A DNA stretch of 64,000 nt from Nocardiopsis sinuspersici (GTDB taxonomy: Bacteria; Actinomycetota; Actinomycetes; Streptosporangiales; Streptosporangiaceae), in assembly GCA_008638415.1 (NCBI GenBank), contig VWVT01000009.1:186001-250000 (forward strand), in the 5' to 3' direction. The notes under the pieces are model-generated. The model did no database searches. It was given only the letters and a program-made list of their open reading frames with translations, and was not told the DNA's origin. Position 1 is the stretch's first letter. Every line of letters starts with the position of its first letter. Below, in pieces: positions 41,962-50,504 of this stretch. The translations under genes were made by a program, and so were the position numbers.

Positions 41962-44070
41962 ATGTCCGGCTCCGAGCACGCCTCATGGGCACCCGGATAC
42001 GAGTCGCTCACCGTGCTGCGCGAAGGACCGCGCGCCCGCCTCGTCCGTGGTCGGCGCACCACCAGCGGCGCGGACGTCGTGCTCAAGGTCCTGCCCCGTG
42101 CCGCGGGCCGGGCCGAACTCGACCACCTGCGCGATCTCGGCGGGGTGCCGGGGGTCGTGCCCCTGGTGGACGCGGGCACCACGGCCGAGGGCGACCTCTT
42201 CGTGGTGCTGCCGTTCTACGCGGACGGCTCCTTCTCCGACATGCTCGTGCGCAGGGGCCCCGCTCCCCTACAGGAGACGGCGGCGATCGCCCGGAGCGTG
42301 GCCGCCGCACTCAGCGCGATACACGGTCGGGGCCTGGTCCACGACGCCGTCAGCCCGGGGAACATCCTGAGGGCGGGCCGCACCCCGGTTCTGACCGGCT
42401 TCGGCTCCGTGCACCCGATCGGGACGGCCATGCCCCCGCCGAGCCCCGGGACCGACGCGTTCCCGCACTCGCCGCCCGAGGCACTGCGCGGGGAGCCGCG
42501 CTCACCCGCCTCGGACGTGTACCGGCTCGCGTCGACCATCTGGACGATGCTCGTCGGCCGACCGCCCTTCGCCCCCGAGGACGGTGCGGCGCTCCACCCC
42601 CGCGACCACGCCCACCGGGTGTTCACCGAGGACGTTCCGCCGGTCACCCGGCAGGACGTGTCCCGCAAGCTGCGGGGCGTGCTGACGCGCGCCCTGTCGA
42701 AGGCGCCGGAGGAGCGCTACGACAGCGCCGCCGCGTTCGCCGCCGCGTTCGAACAGGCACGTGCGCCGCAGACCACTCCGTCGGCCTCCGGCACGGGTCC
42801 GCAGGTCCCGCCCCCCGGTACCGGTCCACAAGCCCCCCATCCCGGCACGGGGCCACAGAACCCCCCGCACCCCGGTACCGGTCCACAGGCTCCGCACCCC
42901 GGCACGGGACCACAGGCTCCCCATCCCGGCACGGGACCACAGATCCCGTCCCCCGGTACCGGCCCACAGACTCCACACCCCGGCACGGGACCGCAGACGC
43001 CGCCAGCCGAACCCCGCACCGCCTCCGGCAACCACCCGGGCCCCACGGGCGGCCAGGGCTCCGTACCCCCACCGCCCTACGCGGTGCACGAAACGCCCCG
43101 GCCACCGGCACCGCCCGGCGCGCATCCGGGCACGGGACCCCGGGGCCCGCTGAGCGGCCCCCAGCCGCCACCCGTTCCCTCCGCACGGCTGGACAGCGCC
43201 CGGAGCCTGCGCGGCGAGCCGCCGGCACCTCCGGAGGACGGGCAGGCGGGCAGCCGACTGCCCGCCTCGGACGCGGGCAGCACCGCCGAGATCATGATGG
43301 CCAAGCTGCGCGGCGAGGAGATCTCGCCGCGGATCGCCTGGTCCCGTGTCGAGGGATGGAGCGGCACCGCCGAGACCTCCCGCCTGCCCCACGACGAACC
43401 GGACACCGGGCAGGAGGACGTCCCCGAGTGGTCCGTCCCCGACGAGCCCGTGCGGGGCGAGGCGCGCTGGCGCAAGCACATGCACATCGCCGTGGCCGTG
43501 GGCGGCATCCTCGTGCTCACCGCGGTGTCCGGAACGTTCGCGGCGGCCGGTTCCGGCACACCGGTGTCGGCCGCCTCCGAGGTGGAGGAGCCCGCCGAGG
43601 AGTCGGGCGCCCCCGCCGACGAGGAGACCGGGACCGGCCCGGACCGGGGCGGGGTGGTCGATCCCGAGTCCCCGCCCGAGGTCGCCGCGCCGTCGGGGAT
43701 CACGCTGACGGACAACCTCGGCGCCGTCGAGCTGACCTGGACCGACAACAGCGGCGGCACCGCCTCGTTCTTCGTCCTGGGCGGCCCCCGGGGCCACGAC
43801 CCGCTCACCCTGGCCCGGACCGGCCCCGGCGCGGTGTCCGCGCAGGTCGTCACGGACGACACCGTCATGGAGTACTGCTTCACGGTGGTCGCCGTGGAGG
43901 GCTCCTCCGCCCCGGCCGAGGAGGTGTGCACGACCCGCGCCGCCGACCGGGCCGAGGCCGAGCGCCTGGCCGAGGAACAGGCCGCCGAGGAAGCCGAGGA
44001 GGAGGCGGAGGAGGAGGCCGATCCCTCCCCCGGTCCCTCCCCCGACCCCAGCCCGTCCGACGGGACCTGA
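41962..44070 (+). CDS. Membrane pseudokinase with FN3-like outer domain, type VII locus
   Basis: 702 aa, ATG with only a weak G-rich ribosome site. Residues 12-265 are kinase-like. Lys42 (VVLKVL) and Asn134 remain, but the catalytic loop reads VHDAVSPGN (HRD Asp is Ala129) and DFG is GFG (146-148), so metal binding and catalysis should fail. Then comes a (P)GTGPQ-repeat linker, an acidic cytoplasmic stretch, one membrane helix (about 510-535, IAVAVGGILVLTAVSGTFAAAG) and an outer FN3-like domain (GITLTDNLGAVELTWTDNSG, YCFTVVAVEGSS) with a Glu/Ala-rich tail. Firmicute EssB is also a membrane pseudokinase of type VII systems, a striking parallel. Confidence 0.85.
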   Translation: MSGSEHASWAPGYESLTVLREGPRARLVRGRRTTSGADVVLKVLPRAAGRAELDHLRDLGGVPGVVPLVDAGTTAEGDLFVVLPFYADGSFSDMLVRRGPAPLQETAAIARSVAAALSAIHGRGLVHDAVSPGNILRAGRTPVLTGFGSVHPIGTAMPPPSPGTDAFPHSPPEALRGEPRSPASDVYRLASTIWTMLVGRPPFAPEDGAALHPRDHAHRVFTEDVPPVTRQDVSRKLRGVLTRALSKAPEERYDSAAAFAAAFEQARAPQTTPSASGTGPQVPPPGTGPQAPHPGTGPQNPPHPGTGPQAPHPGTGPQAPHPGTGPQIPSPGTGPQTPHPGTGPQTPPAEPRTASGNHPGPTGGQGSVPPPPYAVHETPRPPAPPGAHPGTGPRGPLSGPQPPPVPSARLDSARSLRGEPPAPPEDGQAGSRLPASDAGSTAEIMMAKLRGEEISPRIAWSRVEGWSGTAETSRLPHDEPDTGQEDVPEWSVPDEPVRGEARWRKHMHIAVAVGGILVLTAVSGTFAAAGSGTPVSAASEVEEPAEESGAPADEETGTGPDRGGVVDPESPPEVAAPSGITLTDNLGAVELTWTDNSGGTASFFVLGGPRGHDPLTLARTGPGAVSAQVVTDDTVMEYCFTVVAVEGSSAPAEEVCTTRAADRAEAERLAEEQAAEEAEEEAEEEADPSPGPSPDPSPSDGT
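42787..42996 (+). repeat. PGTGPQ hexapeptide repeats in the pseudokinase linker
   Basis: Eight copies of (S/P)GTGPQ separated by three- or four-residue spacers such as APH, IPS, TPH. At DNA level the CCCGGCACGGGACCACAG-like unit recurs with 27-base spacing. A flexible linker prone to copy-number change without loss of frame. Confidence 0.85.
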
Positions 44071-44188
44071 CGCCGCGGCGGCGCCCGGACCCTCCGCCCG
44101 AAGCGGTGTGATCTGCGCCGTTTCGCCACGGAGCGGTCTCGGATAGCGTCTTCACGGTCGTGTCGCGCGTTCGCAGTGGGGGCGCCCC

Positions 44189-45118
44189 TTGTCCGGGGTC
44201 TTGGTCGGTTTCGGTGTCATCACCAGCGTCGTCGTCATCGGCTACATGCTCGGCAGGCTCCCCCTCCTGGGGCCGGGCGCCAAGGAGGTGCTCACCAGGC
44301 TCGCCTTCTACGTGGCCAGTCCCGCCCTGCTGTTCACGATCCTGGCCGACGTCGACCTCTCCGTGCTGGTGTCCGCACCGGTCCTGGTCAGCGTGCTCAG
44401 CGTGGCCGCCGTGGCCCTCGTCTTCGTCGTCCTCGGGCTGGTACGGCGCTGGGGCGTGGGCCGGACCACCGTCGGCGCGCTCGCGTCGTCGTACGTCAAC
44501 GCGGGCAACCTCGGCATCCCCATCGCCGTCTACGTCCTCGGCGACGCGTCCGTGGTCGCGCCCGTCCTGCTGACACAGCTCCTGTTCATGGCCCCCGTCG
44601 GGCTCACCGTCCTGGACCTGGGCGGCGGCGGCGTGCGCGGGGCGGGCCCCGTCCTGCGCCGGGCACTCGGCACACCGGTCCGCAACCCCGTGGTGATCGC
44701 CTCCCTGGCGGGCGTGGCCGTCTCCGCCTCCGGATGGGTGCCCCCGGAACCGCTGATGGAGCCCTTCCACCTGATCGGCGGCATGGCGGTCCCGGCGATG
44801 CTGCTGGCCTTCGGGATCTCCCTGCACGGCAGCGCGTTCCCCGGCCGCGGCCCCGAACGCGTACCGGTCCTGGTGGCCGTGGCGCTCAAGTCCGTGGTCC
44901 ATCCGCTGGCGGCGTGGGCCCTGGGCTCCCTGGTCTTCGGCCTGGACGACTCCGCCCTGTTCTCCGTGGTGGTGCTGGCGGCCCTGCCCACGGCCCAGAA
45001 CGTGTTCAACTTCGCCACCCGGTACCGCACCAGCGAGGCGATGGTCCGCGACGTGGTGCTGCTGACCACCCTCCTCACCATCCCCGTGCTGTTCTCCGTC
45101 ACCTTCCTGCTCGGATAG
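44189..45118 (+). CDS. AEC-family transporter (auxin efflux carrier-like permease)
   Basis: 309 aa, TTG start. Ten membrane helices in two inverted halves: first half VLVGFGVITSVVVIGYMLG with LAFYVASPALLFTIL and the crossover helix SSYVNAGNLGIPIAVYVLG; second half AVPAMLLAFGISLHG and VVVLAALPTAQNVFNFATRY. The Asn/Pro-broken crossover helices define this family, whose bacterial members move small carboxylates such as malate or malonate. Substrate not readable. It is convergent with the oxoacid dehydrogenase operon and separated from it by two hairpins. Confidence 0.92.
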   Translation: MSGVLVGFGVITSVVVIGYMLGRLPLLGPGAKEVLTRLAFYVASPALLFTILADVDLSVLVSAPVLVSVLSVAAVALVFVVLGLVRRWGVGRTTVGALASSYVNAGNLGIPIAVYVLGDASVVAPVLLTQLLFMAPVGLTVLDLGGGGVRGAGPVLRRALGTPVRNPVVIASLAGVAVSASGWVPPEPLMEPFHLIGGMAVPAMLLAFGISLHGSAFPGRGPERVPVLVAVALKSVVHPLAAWALGSLVFGLDDSALFSVVVLAALPTAQNVFNFATRYRTSEAMVRDVVLLTTLLTIPVLFSVTFLLG

Positions 45119-45206
45119 CGGCACCCGGCCCTGCCCCGCCCTGGTTCCGGCCCGGCCGACGGAGTGCCATGTGTCGGTAAAAACCCACGGGGAACACTGA
45201 GGGTGT

Positions 45207-45241
45207 GGGGGCCGTCCTCCTCCCCTTTGGGGACGGCCCCC
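45207..45241. terminator. Hairpin 1 between convergent genes
   Basis: GGGGGCCGTCC pairs with GGACGGCCCCC over 11 bases with a 13-base loop, in the 194-base gap between the AEC gene and the E2 gene. Probably a terminator for the AEC gene. Confidence 0.65.
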
Positions 45242-45250
45242 CTCGCGGGC

Positions 45251-45283
45251 GGGGGCCGGTGCGACGAACTCGCACCGGCCCCC
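45251..45283. terminator. Hairpin 2 between convergent genes
   Basis: A perfect 14-base stem, GGGGGCCGGTGCGA with its complement, around CGAAC, 30 bases after the E2 stop (reading the minus strand). Probably the terminator of the 2-oxoacid dehydrogenase operon. Confidence 0.75.
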
Positions 45284-45312
45284 GTTGTCTCCTACCTGCC
45301 TCGGCCCCCGCC

Positions 45313-46722
45313 TCAGCCCCAGGCCAGGGCGGTCAGCTCCGGGTCCTCCAGCGCGGCGCCGACGTCGCGCAGCACCTTGGAGCCCAGTTCCCCGTCGACC
45401 AGCCGGTGGTCGAAGGACAGCGACAGGGTCGTCACCTTGCGGATCTTCAGCTCTCCCTTGTGCACCCAGGGCATGTCCCGGATCTGCCCGAAGGCGAGGA
45501 TCGCGGCCTCGCCCGGGTTGATGATCGGGGTGCCCGCGTCCACGCCGAACACGCCGACGTTGGTGACCGTGATGGTGCCGCCGGACATGTCCGCCGGGCT
45601 GGTCTTGCCCTCCCGCGCGGTCTCCGTCAGCCGCTTCAGCGCGGCCGAGAGCTCCGGCAGGGCCATGGCGTCGGCGTCCTTGATGTTGGGCACCACCAGG
45701 CCGCGCTCGGTGGCCGCCGCGATCCCCAGGTTCACGTAGTCCTTGACCACGATCTCCTGGTTGTCCCCGTCCCAGGAGGCGTTGATCTCCGGGTGCCGCC
45801 GGACCGCCATGAGCAGGGCCTTGGCGACCAGCAGCAGCGGGGACACCCGCACGTCGGCGAAGTCGGGCCGCTCCCGCAGGCGCGCGACGGCCTTCATCGT
45901 CCTGGTGACGTCCACCTGTAGGAACTCGGTGACGTGCGGCGCGGTGAACGCGCTGTTGACCATCGCCGCGGCCGTGTGCTTGCGCACGCCCTTGACGGGT
46001 ATGCGCCGCTCACGCGCGGCACGGTCGGTCCGGGGCGCCGCCTCCGGCTCCGGAGCCGCCTGGGCCGCCGGGGCCTGGGCGGCCTCGGCCGCGGACCGGA
46101 CGTCCTCCCGGGTGACGACGCCGCCCTCCCCCGTGGGGGTGACCGACGCCAGGTCCACGCCGAGGTCCCTGGCCAGCTTGCGCACCGGCGGCTTGGCCAG
46201 CGGGCGCTCCGGCGCCGGTACCGGGCCGGGCCCGGTCTCCTCGGCGGGTGTGCTCGGCCGCACGGGCTCGGCGGCCTTGGGCTCGGGCTCGGGCGCCGGA
46301 GCGGACGCCGGGCCGGAGGGAGCCGGACGGCGGCGCGGGCGGCGCTGGGTGGAGGCCGCCCTCTCGCCGTAGCCGACCAGCGGCTTCTCCCGCTCCTCCT
46401 CGGCCGGGGCCTTCTCGCTTGGAGCCCCCTCGGCCGGGGAGCCGCCTCCGGTACCGTCGTCCACGGTGATGATCACCGCGCCGACCTCAACCGTCTGGCC
46501 CTCCTCGGCCAACAGTTCCCGCACCGTGCCCGCGAACGGGCTCGGCAGCTCGACGACCGCCTTGGCGGTCTCGATCTCGCAGATCATCTGGTTGACCTCG
46601 ATCTCGTCACCCGGTTTGACGTACCAGGTGAGGAGCTCGGCCTCGACCAGGCCCTCGCCGACGTCGGGCAGCCTGAACGACTGCACGCCGCCGACGGAGG
46701 GCTCACTCTTCTGAATCGCCAT
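45313..46722 (-). CDS. Dihydrolipoamide acyltransferase (E2) of a branched-chain 2-oxoacid dehydrogenase
   Basis: 469 aa; the ATG at 46722 (MAIQKSEPS) is chosen, 22 bases after the E1beta stop. One lipoyl domain with the lipoyl-Lys in EIETAKAVVEL (about residue 55), an Ala/Pro linker, the E3/E1-binding domain VRKLARDLGVDLASVTPTG (about 190-225) and a catalytic acyltransferase domain ending LSLSFDHRLVDGELG with the HxxxDG active site. It transfers acyl groups from E1 to CoA. The single lipoyl domain and gene order (E1alpha, E1beta, E2) fit the branched-chain complex, which makes starters for branched fatty acids, better than pyruvate dehydrogenase. Confidence 0.93.
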   Translation of the reverse strand: MAIQKSEPSVGGVQSFRLPDVGEGLVEAELLTWYVKPGDEIEVNQMICEIETAKAVVELPSPFAGTVRELLAEEGQTVEVGAVIITVDDGTGGGSPAEGAPSEKAPAEEEREKPLVGYGERAASTQRRPRRRPAPSGPASAPAPEPEPKAAEPVRPSTPAEETGPGPVPAPERPLAKPPVRKLARDLGVDLASVTPTGEGGVVTREDVRSAAEAAQAPAAQAAPEPEAAPRTDRAARERRIPVKGVRKHTAAAMVNSAFTAPHVTEFLQVDVTRTMKAVARLRERPDFADVRVSPLLLVAKALLMAVRRHPEINASWDGDNQEIVVKDYVNLGIAAATERGLVVPNIKDADAMALPELSAALKRLTETAREGKTSPADMSGGTITVTNVGVFGVDAGTPIINPGEAAILAFGQIRDMPWVHKGELKIRKVTTLSLSFDHRLVDGELGSKVLRDVGAALEDPELTALAWG

Positions 46723-46744
46723 GTCCTTCGGTTTCCCCGATCCC

Positions 46745-47725
46745 CTAGTACGCGAACGCCCGGTCAACACCGTCCAGAACGCGGTCAAGGTCCGGAAGGT
46801 AGTGCTCCTCAAGACGCGACTGCGGATACGGCGTGTCGAAGGCGGCAACACGGATCACCGGCGATTCCAGGTGGTAGAAGCACTCCTCGGTGACCCGGGC
46901 CGCGATCTCACCGCCGAGTCCGCCCGACAGCGGGGCCTCGTGGGCCACGACCAGGCGCCCGGTCTTGCGCACCGACGCGAACAGGGTCGGGTAGTCCACC
47001 GGGGACAGCGAGCGCAGGTCGATCACCTCGACGGAGTGGTCGGTGTCGGCCTCGGCCGCCTGGAGGGCGGTCTTGACCATGGGCCCGTACGCCAGCAGGG
47101 TCACGTCCGTGCCGGGGCGGGCCACGCGGGCGGCGCCCATGGGGACCGCCTCGGCGAGGGAGGCCCCGGTGTCGACCTCGGCCTTCTCGTAGTAGCGCCG
47201 CTTGGGCTCCAGGAAGATGACCGGGTCGTCGCAGTGCACCGCCTGCTGGATCATCCAGTAGGCGTCCTCGGGGTTGGCGACCGTCACCACGCGCAGGCCC
47301 GCCGTGTGCGTGAAGTACGCCTCGGGGGACTCGCTGTGGTGCTCCACGGCGCCGATGCCGCCGCCGTAGGGGATGCGCATGACCACGGGCACGCTGAGCT
47401 TGCCCGCCGAGCGGCGGCGCATCTTGGCCAACTGGGTGAAGGTCTGGTTCGTGGCCGGGAAGAAGAAGCCGTCGAACTGGATCTCGACCACGGGGCGGTA
47501 GCCGCGCATGGCCATACCGATCGCGGTGCCGACGATGCCGGACTCGGCGAGCGGGGTGTCGATGACCCGGTCGGCGCCGAAGTCCTTGTACAGGCCGTCG
47601 GTGACCCGGAAGACTCCGCCGAGCCGGCCGACGTCCTCGCCCATGATCAGGGTCTTGGAGTCGTCCTCCATGGCGGCGCGCAGGCCCGCGTTGATGGCCT
47701 TGCCGATGGTGAGGTTGGTTCCCAT
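46745..47725 (-). CDS. 2-oxoacid dehydrogenase E1 beta subunit (branched-chain type)
   Basis: 326 aa, ATG 3 bases after the E1alpha stop. Transketolase-like pyrimidine-binding domain: MGEDVGRLGGVFRVTDGL, DTPLAESGIVGTAIGMAMRG, VVEIQFDGFFFPATNQ, and the EHHSESPEAYF motif that is a mark of the branched-chain and pyruvate E1beta group. The C-terminal transketolase domain has VTLLAYGPMVKTAL and VIDLRSLSPVDYPT. It pairs with the alpha subunit to decarboxylate 2-oxoacids with thiamine diphosphate. The middle gene of a three-gene operon. Confidence 0.94.
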   Translation of the reverse strand: MGTNLTIGKAINAGLRAAMEDDSKTLIMGEDVGRLGGVFRVTDGLYKDFGADRVIDTPLAESGIVGTAIGMAMRGYRPVVEIQFDGFFFPATNQTFTQLAKMRRRSAGKLSVPVVMRIPYGGGIGAVEHHSESPEAYFTHTAGLRVVTVANPEDAYWMIQQAVHCDDPVIFLEPKRRYYEKAEVDTGASLAEAVPMGAARVARPGTDVTLLAYGPMVKTALQAAEADTDHSVEVIDLRSLSPVDYPTLFASVRKTGRLVVAHEAPLSGGLGGEIAARVTEECFYHLESPVIRVAAFDTPYPQSRLEEHYLPDLDRVLDGVDRAFAY

Positions 47726-47728
47726 GGC

Positions 47729-48844
47729 CTAACGGCCCCCTTCAGTGCCGGCACCCTCGAAGGAGGCCAGGTACTCGGCGAACTCGGACCGCTGGTGGTC
47801 GATCTGGACGTTGGGCTCGGCGTACACCTCGTGGAAGATGTCGAGGGGCTCGGGGTCGGGCAGGGCCCGGCACTCGGTGCGCACCTGCTCGCCCAGCTTG
47901 TCGGCCTCGGCGTCGACGGAGGCGAAGAACTCCTCGTCCGCCAGGCCTCCGCGCTCCAGGTGGCGGCGGACCCGCAGGATCGGGTCCTTGGCCTTCCACT
48001 CGTCCAACTCCCCCGACGCGCGGTAGCGGGTGGGGTCGTCGTTGGTGGTGTGGGCGCCCATCCGGTAGGTGAACGCCTCGATGAGCGTGGGGCCGTTGCC
48101 CTCACGTGCGTTGTCCAGGGCGGCCCGGGTGACGGCGAGGCAGGCCAGGACGTCGTTGCCGTCCACGAACAGGCCGGGGAAGCCGAACCCGGCGGCGCGG
48201 CGGTGGATGGGCACGCGGGCCTGGCGCTCCGGCGGCTCGGAGATGGCCCACTGGTTGTTCTGGCAGAAGAAGACCACGGGGGCGTTGTTGACCGAGGCGA
48301 AGTTGAACGCCTCGTTGGTGTCGCCCTGGCTGGTGGCCCCGTCGCCGAAGTAGGAGATGACGGCCGTGCCGTCCTCGCCGACGGCGCCGTCGCGCTGGAC
48401 GCCCATGGCGTAGCCGGTGGCGTGCAGCGCCTGGCTGCCGATCACGATCGTGTACAGGTGGAAGCCCAGTTCGTGGGGGTCCCAGCCGCCGTTGGTGACG
48501 CCGCGGAACATGCCGAGCAGTTCCTTGGGCTCGATGCCGCGGCACCAGGCGACGCCGTGCTCGCGGTAGGAGGGGAACGCCATGTCGTTCTCGCGCAGTG
48601 CGCGGCCGGAGCCGATCTGGGCGGCCTCCTGGCCGAGCAGTGAGGCCCACAGGCCCAGCTCGCCCTGGCGCTGGAGGGATACGGCCTCGCTGTCGACTCG
48701 GCGTACCAGGACCAGGTCACGGTAGAGCGCGCGGATCTCCTCCGCGCTGATGTCCAGGGGATAGTCGGGATGCCCCGTCAGTTCCCCTTCCGGTGTAAGG
48801 AGCTGGATGAGCTCCGTTTTCTCGTGCGCGGTGGTATCCGACAC
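47729..48844 (-). CDS. 2-oxoacid dehydrogenase E1 alpha subunit (branched-chain type)
   Basis: 371 aa from the GTG at 48844, preceded by GAGGAGCAAC; a longer frame reaches 48904 without such a site. The thiamine diphosphate motif is YFGDGATSQGDTNEAF ... FFCQNNQWAIS (GDG to NN, about 27 residues apart), with HGVAWCRGIEP, FHLYTIVIGSQ and the phosphorylation-loop-like YRMGAHTTNDDPTRYR. First gene of the operon. With E1beta and E2 it oxidatively decarboxylates branched-chain 2-oxoacids to acyl-CoA; the E3 gene is elsewhere. Confidence 0.94.
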   Translation of the reverse strand: MSDTTAHEKTELIQLLTPEGELTGHPDYPLDISAEEIRALYRDLVLVRRVDSEAVSLQRQGELGLWASLLGQEAAQIGSGRALRENDMAFPSYREHGVAWCRGIEPKELLGMFRGVTNGGWDPHELGFHLYTIVIGSQALHATGYAMGVQRDGAVGEDGTAVISYFGDGATSQGDTNEAFNFASVNNAPVVFFCQNNQWAISEPPERQARVPIHRRAAGFGFPGLFVDGNDVLACLAVTRAALDNAREGNGPTLIEAFTYRMGAHTTNDDPTRYRASGELDEWKAKDPILRVRRHLERGGLADEEFFASVDAEADKLGEQVRTECRALPDPEPLDIFHEVYAEPNVQIDHQRSEFAEYLASFEGAGTEGGR

Positions 48845-49123
48845 GTTGCTCCTCGGGTTGTCGGGGCCGACTTCGCGTGGGTGAACGCTGATCGGCCGAA
48901 TCACGGCCCGCCCTCACCCGGGGTGGTGGGTGAGGGTGGACAGCCCTCCCCATATCGTGACAGACCTCACCATGGAGAGCGCAAGCCCTCAGCATCACCT
49001 TTTCCGCTGCGGACCCCATGATCCTCGGTCGCCCGGCAGAGCGTTTAGCAGGGCTTCCTAGCATCGGCGAGGGCTTTCCGGCAACGTTGTGGGCACTTGC
49101 CCCGCGACGGGCGCACGGCACGC
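48845..49123. other. Promoter region of the 2-oxoacid dehydrogenase operon
   Basis: This stretch carries the minus-strand promoter of the E1alpha gene. It ends at the hairpin at 49124. No gene is supported; a minus-strand frame here has no zinc anti-sigma motif. Confidence 0.5.
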
Positions 49124-49155
49124 GGACGGCCCCTCGCGCGGGCGAGGGGCCGTCC
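49124..49155 (-). terminator. Hairpin terminator downstream of sigR
   Basis: GGACGGCCCCTCGC and its exact complement form a 14-base stem with a GCGG loop, 208 bases after the sigma-factor stop on the minus strand. The 200-base stretch between them is GC-rich and shows no ORF of RsrA type. Confidence 0.7.
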
Positions 49156-49362
49156 AGTGCGTCGGAAGTGTTGTGTGGTCGTGAGGAAACGGAGGGACCG
49201 GGCCTCGGCGGGCGGCTTCCCGGCCGGGCGGGTGCGGGGAGACGGGGACGCGGCGAGGAGCGCCGCGGGCACGGGGGATCGGGGCGCGGGACGGGGCCGC
49301 GGGCTCGCCCCGGCCGGCTGGAGAGCGCCGGGGACGTGTCCGCCGAGCACTCCCTGGCGGGC

Positions 49363-49980
49363 CTAGTGGGCGGCGGGGACACGCACCCCGCGGTCGCGCG
49401 CGTAGTCGGCGAGCATCTCGCGGAGCTGGCGGCGGGCGCGGTGCAGGCGGGACATCACCGTCCCCAGCGGGGTCCCCATGCGCTCGGCCACCTCCTTGTA
49501 GGCGTAGCCCTCGATGTCGACGAGGTAGATGACCTCCTGGAACTCCTCGGGCAGCCGGGCGAGCGCCTGCTTGATGTCGGAGTCGGGCAGGTGGTCCAGG
49601 ACCTCGTTCTCCGCCGACCTCATGCCGGACGACGTGTGCGCCTCGGCGGCGGCGAGCTGCCAGTCCTTGATCTCGTCGGTGGTCTCCTGCCGCGGTTCGC
49701 GCTGCTTCTTGCGGTAGGTGTTGATGAAGGTGTTGGTCAAAATTCGGTAAAGCCAGGCCCGAAGGTTGGTACCCGCACGGAACTGGTGAAAGTTCGCGAA
49801 GGCCTTGGCGAAGGTCTCCTGTACGAGATCCTCGGCGTCGGCGGGGTTGCGGGTCATCCGCAGAGCCGTGGGATAGAGCTGGTCGGCGAACGGTGTCACC
49901 GCGGTGGCGAAGTCCAACTCCTGCTCTTCACCGCGGTGGGCACCAGTCGTGGAGGCCTGGTCCATTTCGATAGTCGTCAA
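49363..49980 (-). CDS. sigR: SigR/SigH-type ECF sigma factor
   Basis: 205 aa from a TTG at 49980 (GAGGGGG upstream; an ATG at 49965 is also possible). Region 2: [19 protein letters not shown] and [22 protein letters not shown]; region 4: [20 protein letters not shown] with [22 protein letters not shown]. The string from YKEVAERMG on is characteristic of the SigR (Streptomyces) and SigH (Mycobacterium) oxidative-stress sigma factors. In those genomes the next gene is the redox-sensitive zinc anti-sigma factor RsrA/RshA (HxxxCxxC). Here no such gene follows. I found no clear GGAAT-N18-GTT self-promoter in the short upstream region. Confidence 0.9.
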   Translation of the reverse strand: MTTIEMDQASTTGAHRGEEQELDFATAVTPFADQLYPTALRMTRNPADAEDLVQETFAKAFANFHQFRAGTNLRAWLYRILTNTFINTYRKKQREPRQETTDEIKDWQLAAAEAHTSSGMRSAENEVLDHLPDSDIKQALARLPEEFQEVIYLVDIEGYAYKEVAERMGTPLGTVMSRLHRARRQLREMLADYARDRGVRVPAAH

Positions 49981-50060
49981 GATTCCCCCTCAGGACGACC
50001 GGACGATCACTTCCACCCTGTTAGACGCCACCGCGCACTTCCAATGATGACATCAATCCA

Positions 50061-50076
50061 CGTGATACGGGTCACG
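50061..50076. promoter_or_regulatory. Crp/GlxR-type palindrome between sigR and purS
   Basis: CGTGATACGGGTCACG matches the GTGA-N6-TCAC core of actinobacterial Crp/GlxR sites, with an extra outer C-G pair on each side. It lies 81 bases before the sigR start and 183 bases before purS, so it could control either divergent gene. Confidence 0.5.
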
Positions 50077-50258
50077 GGAGCCCCGTTACAGTCGCCGGTA
50101 CTGGTCAGTGTGCGGTAAAGACGCGGCGCGCCTCCTGGTCAGCACGCCTACCCACTCCCACGTACCGTACGCTTGCGTCGCCCCCTCCGGTCCGACGGGG
50201 GGTGGCCCGCCCGCCGCAGGCACGTGCGGCACACACCAGTTTCCCCGTGGAGGACCCT

Positions 50259-50504
50259 GTGGCCCGCGTCGTTGTTGACGTCATGCTCAAGCCCGAGATC
50301 CTGGACCCCCAGGGCCAGGCCATCGCCGGGGCCTGCTCCCGTCTGGGCTTCGAGGGGATCAAGGAGATCCGCCAGGGCAAGCGCTTCGAGGTCGAGGTCG
50401 AGGGCGTGGTGGACGAGGCCAGGCTGGCCGACGTCCGCCGCCTGGCCGAGACCATGCTCGCCAACACCGTCATCGAGGACTTCGAGGTCCGCGTGGAGGA
50501 GTAG
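50259..50504 (+). CDS. purS: Phosphoribosylformylglycinamidine synthase subunit PurS
   Basis: 81 aa from the GTG at 50259 (GGAGG 5 bases upstream). The whole PurS fold is present: ARVVVDVMLKPEILDPQGQA, LGFEGIKEIRQGKRFEVEV, and a final helix-strand LAETMLANTVIEDFEV. PurS bridges PurL and PurQ in the complex that converts FGAR to FGAM using glutamine and ATP in purine synthesis. In most actinomycetes purS, purQ and purL adjoin; here purQ lies 1.3 kb downstream. Confidence 0.95.
   Translation: MARVVVDVMLKPEILDPQGQAIAGACSRLGFEGIKEIRQGKRFEVEVEGVVDEARLADVRRLAETMLANTVIEDFEVRVEE

Noticed and set aside
49045..49350. Minus-strand ORF after sigR as a candidate rsrA
   Set aside because: It is Pro/Arg/Ala-rich with no HxxxCxxC zinc motif and runs through the terminator hairpin.
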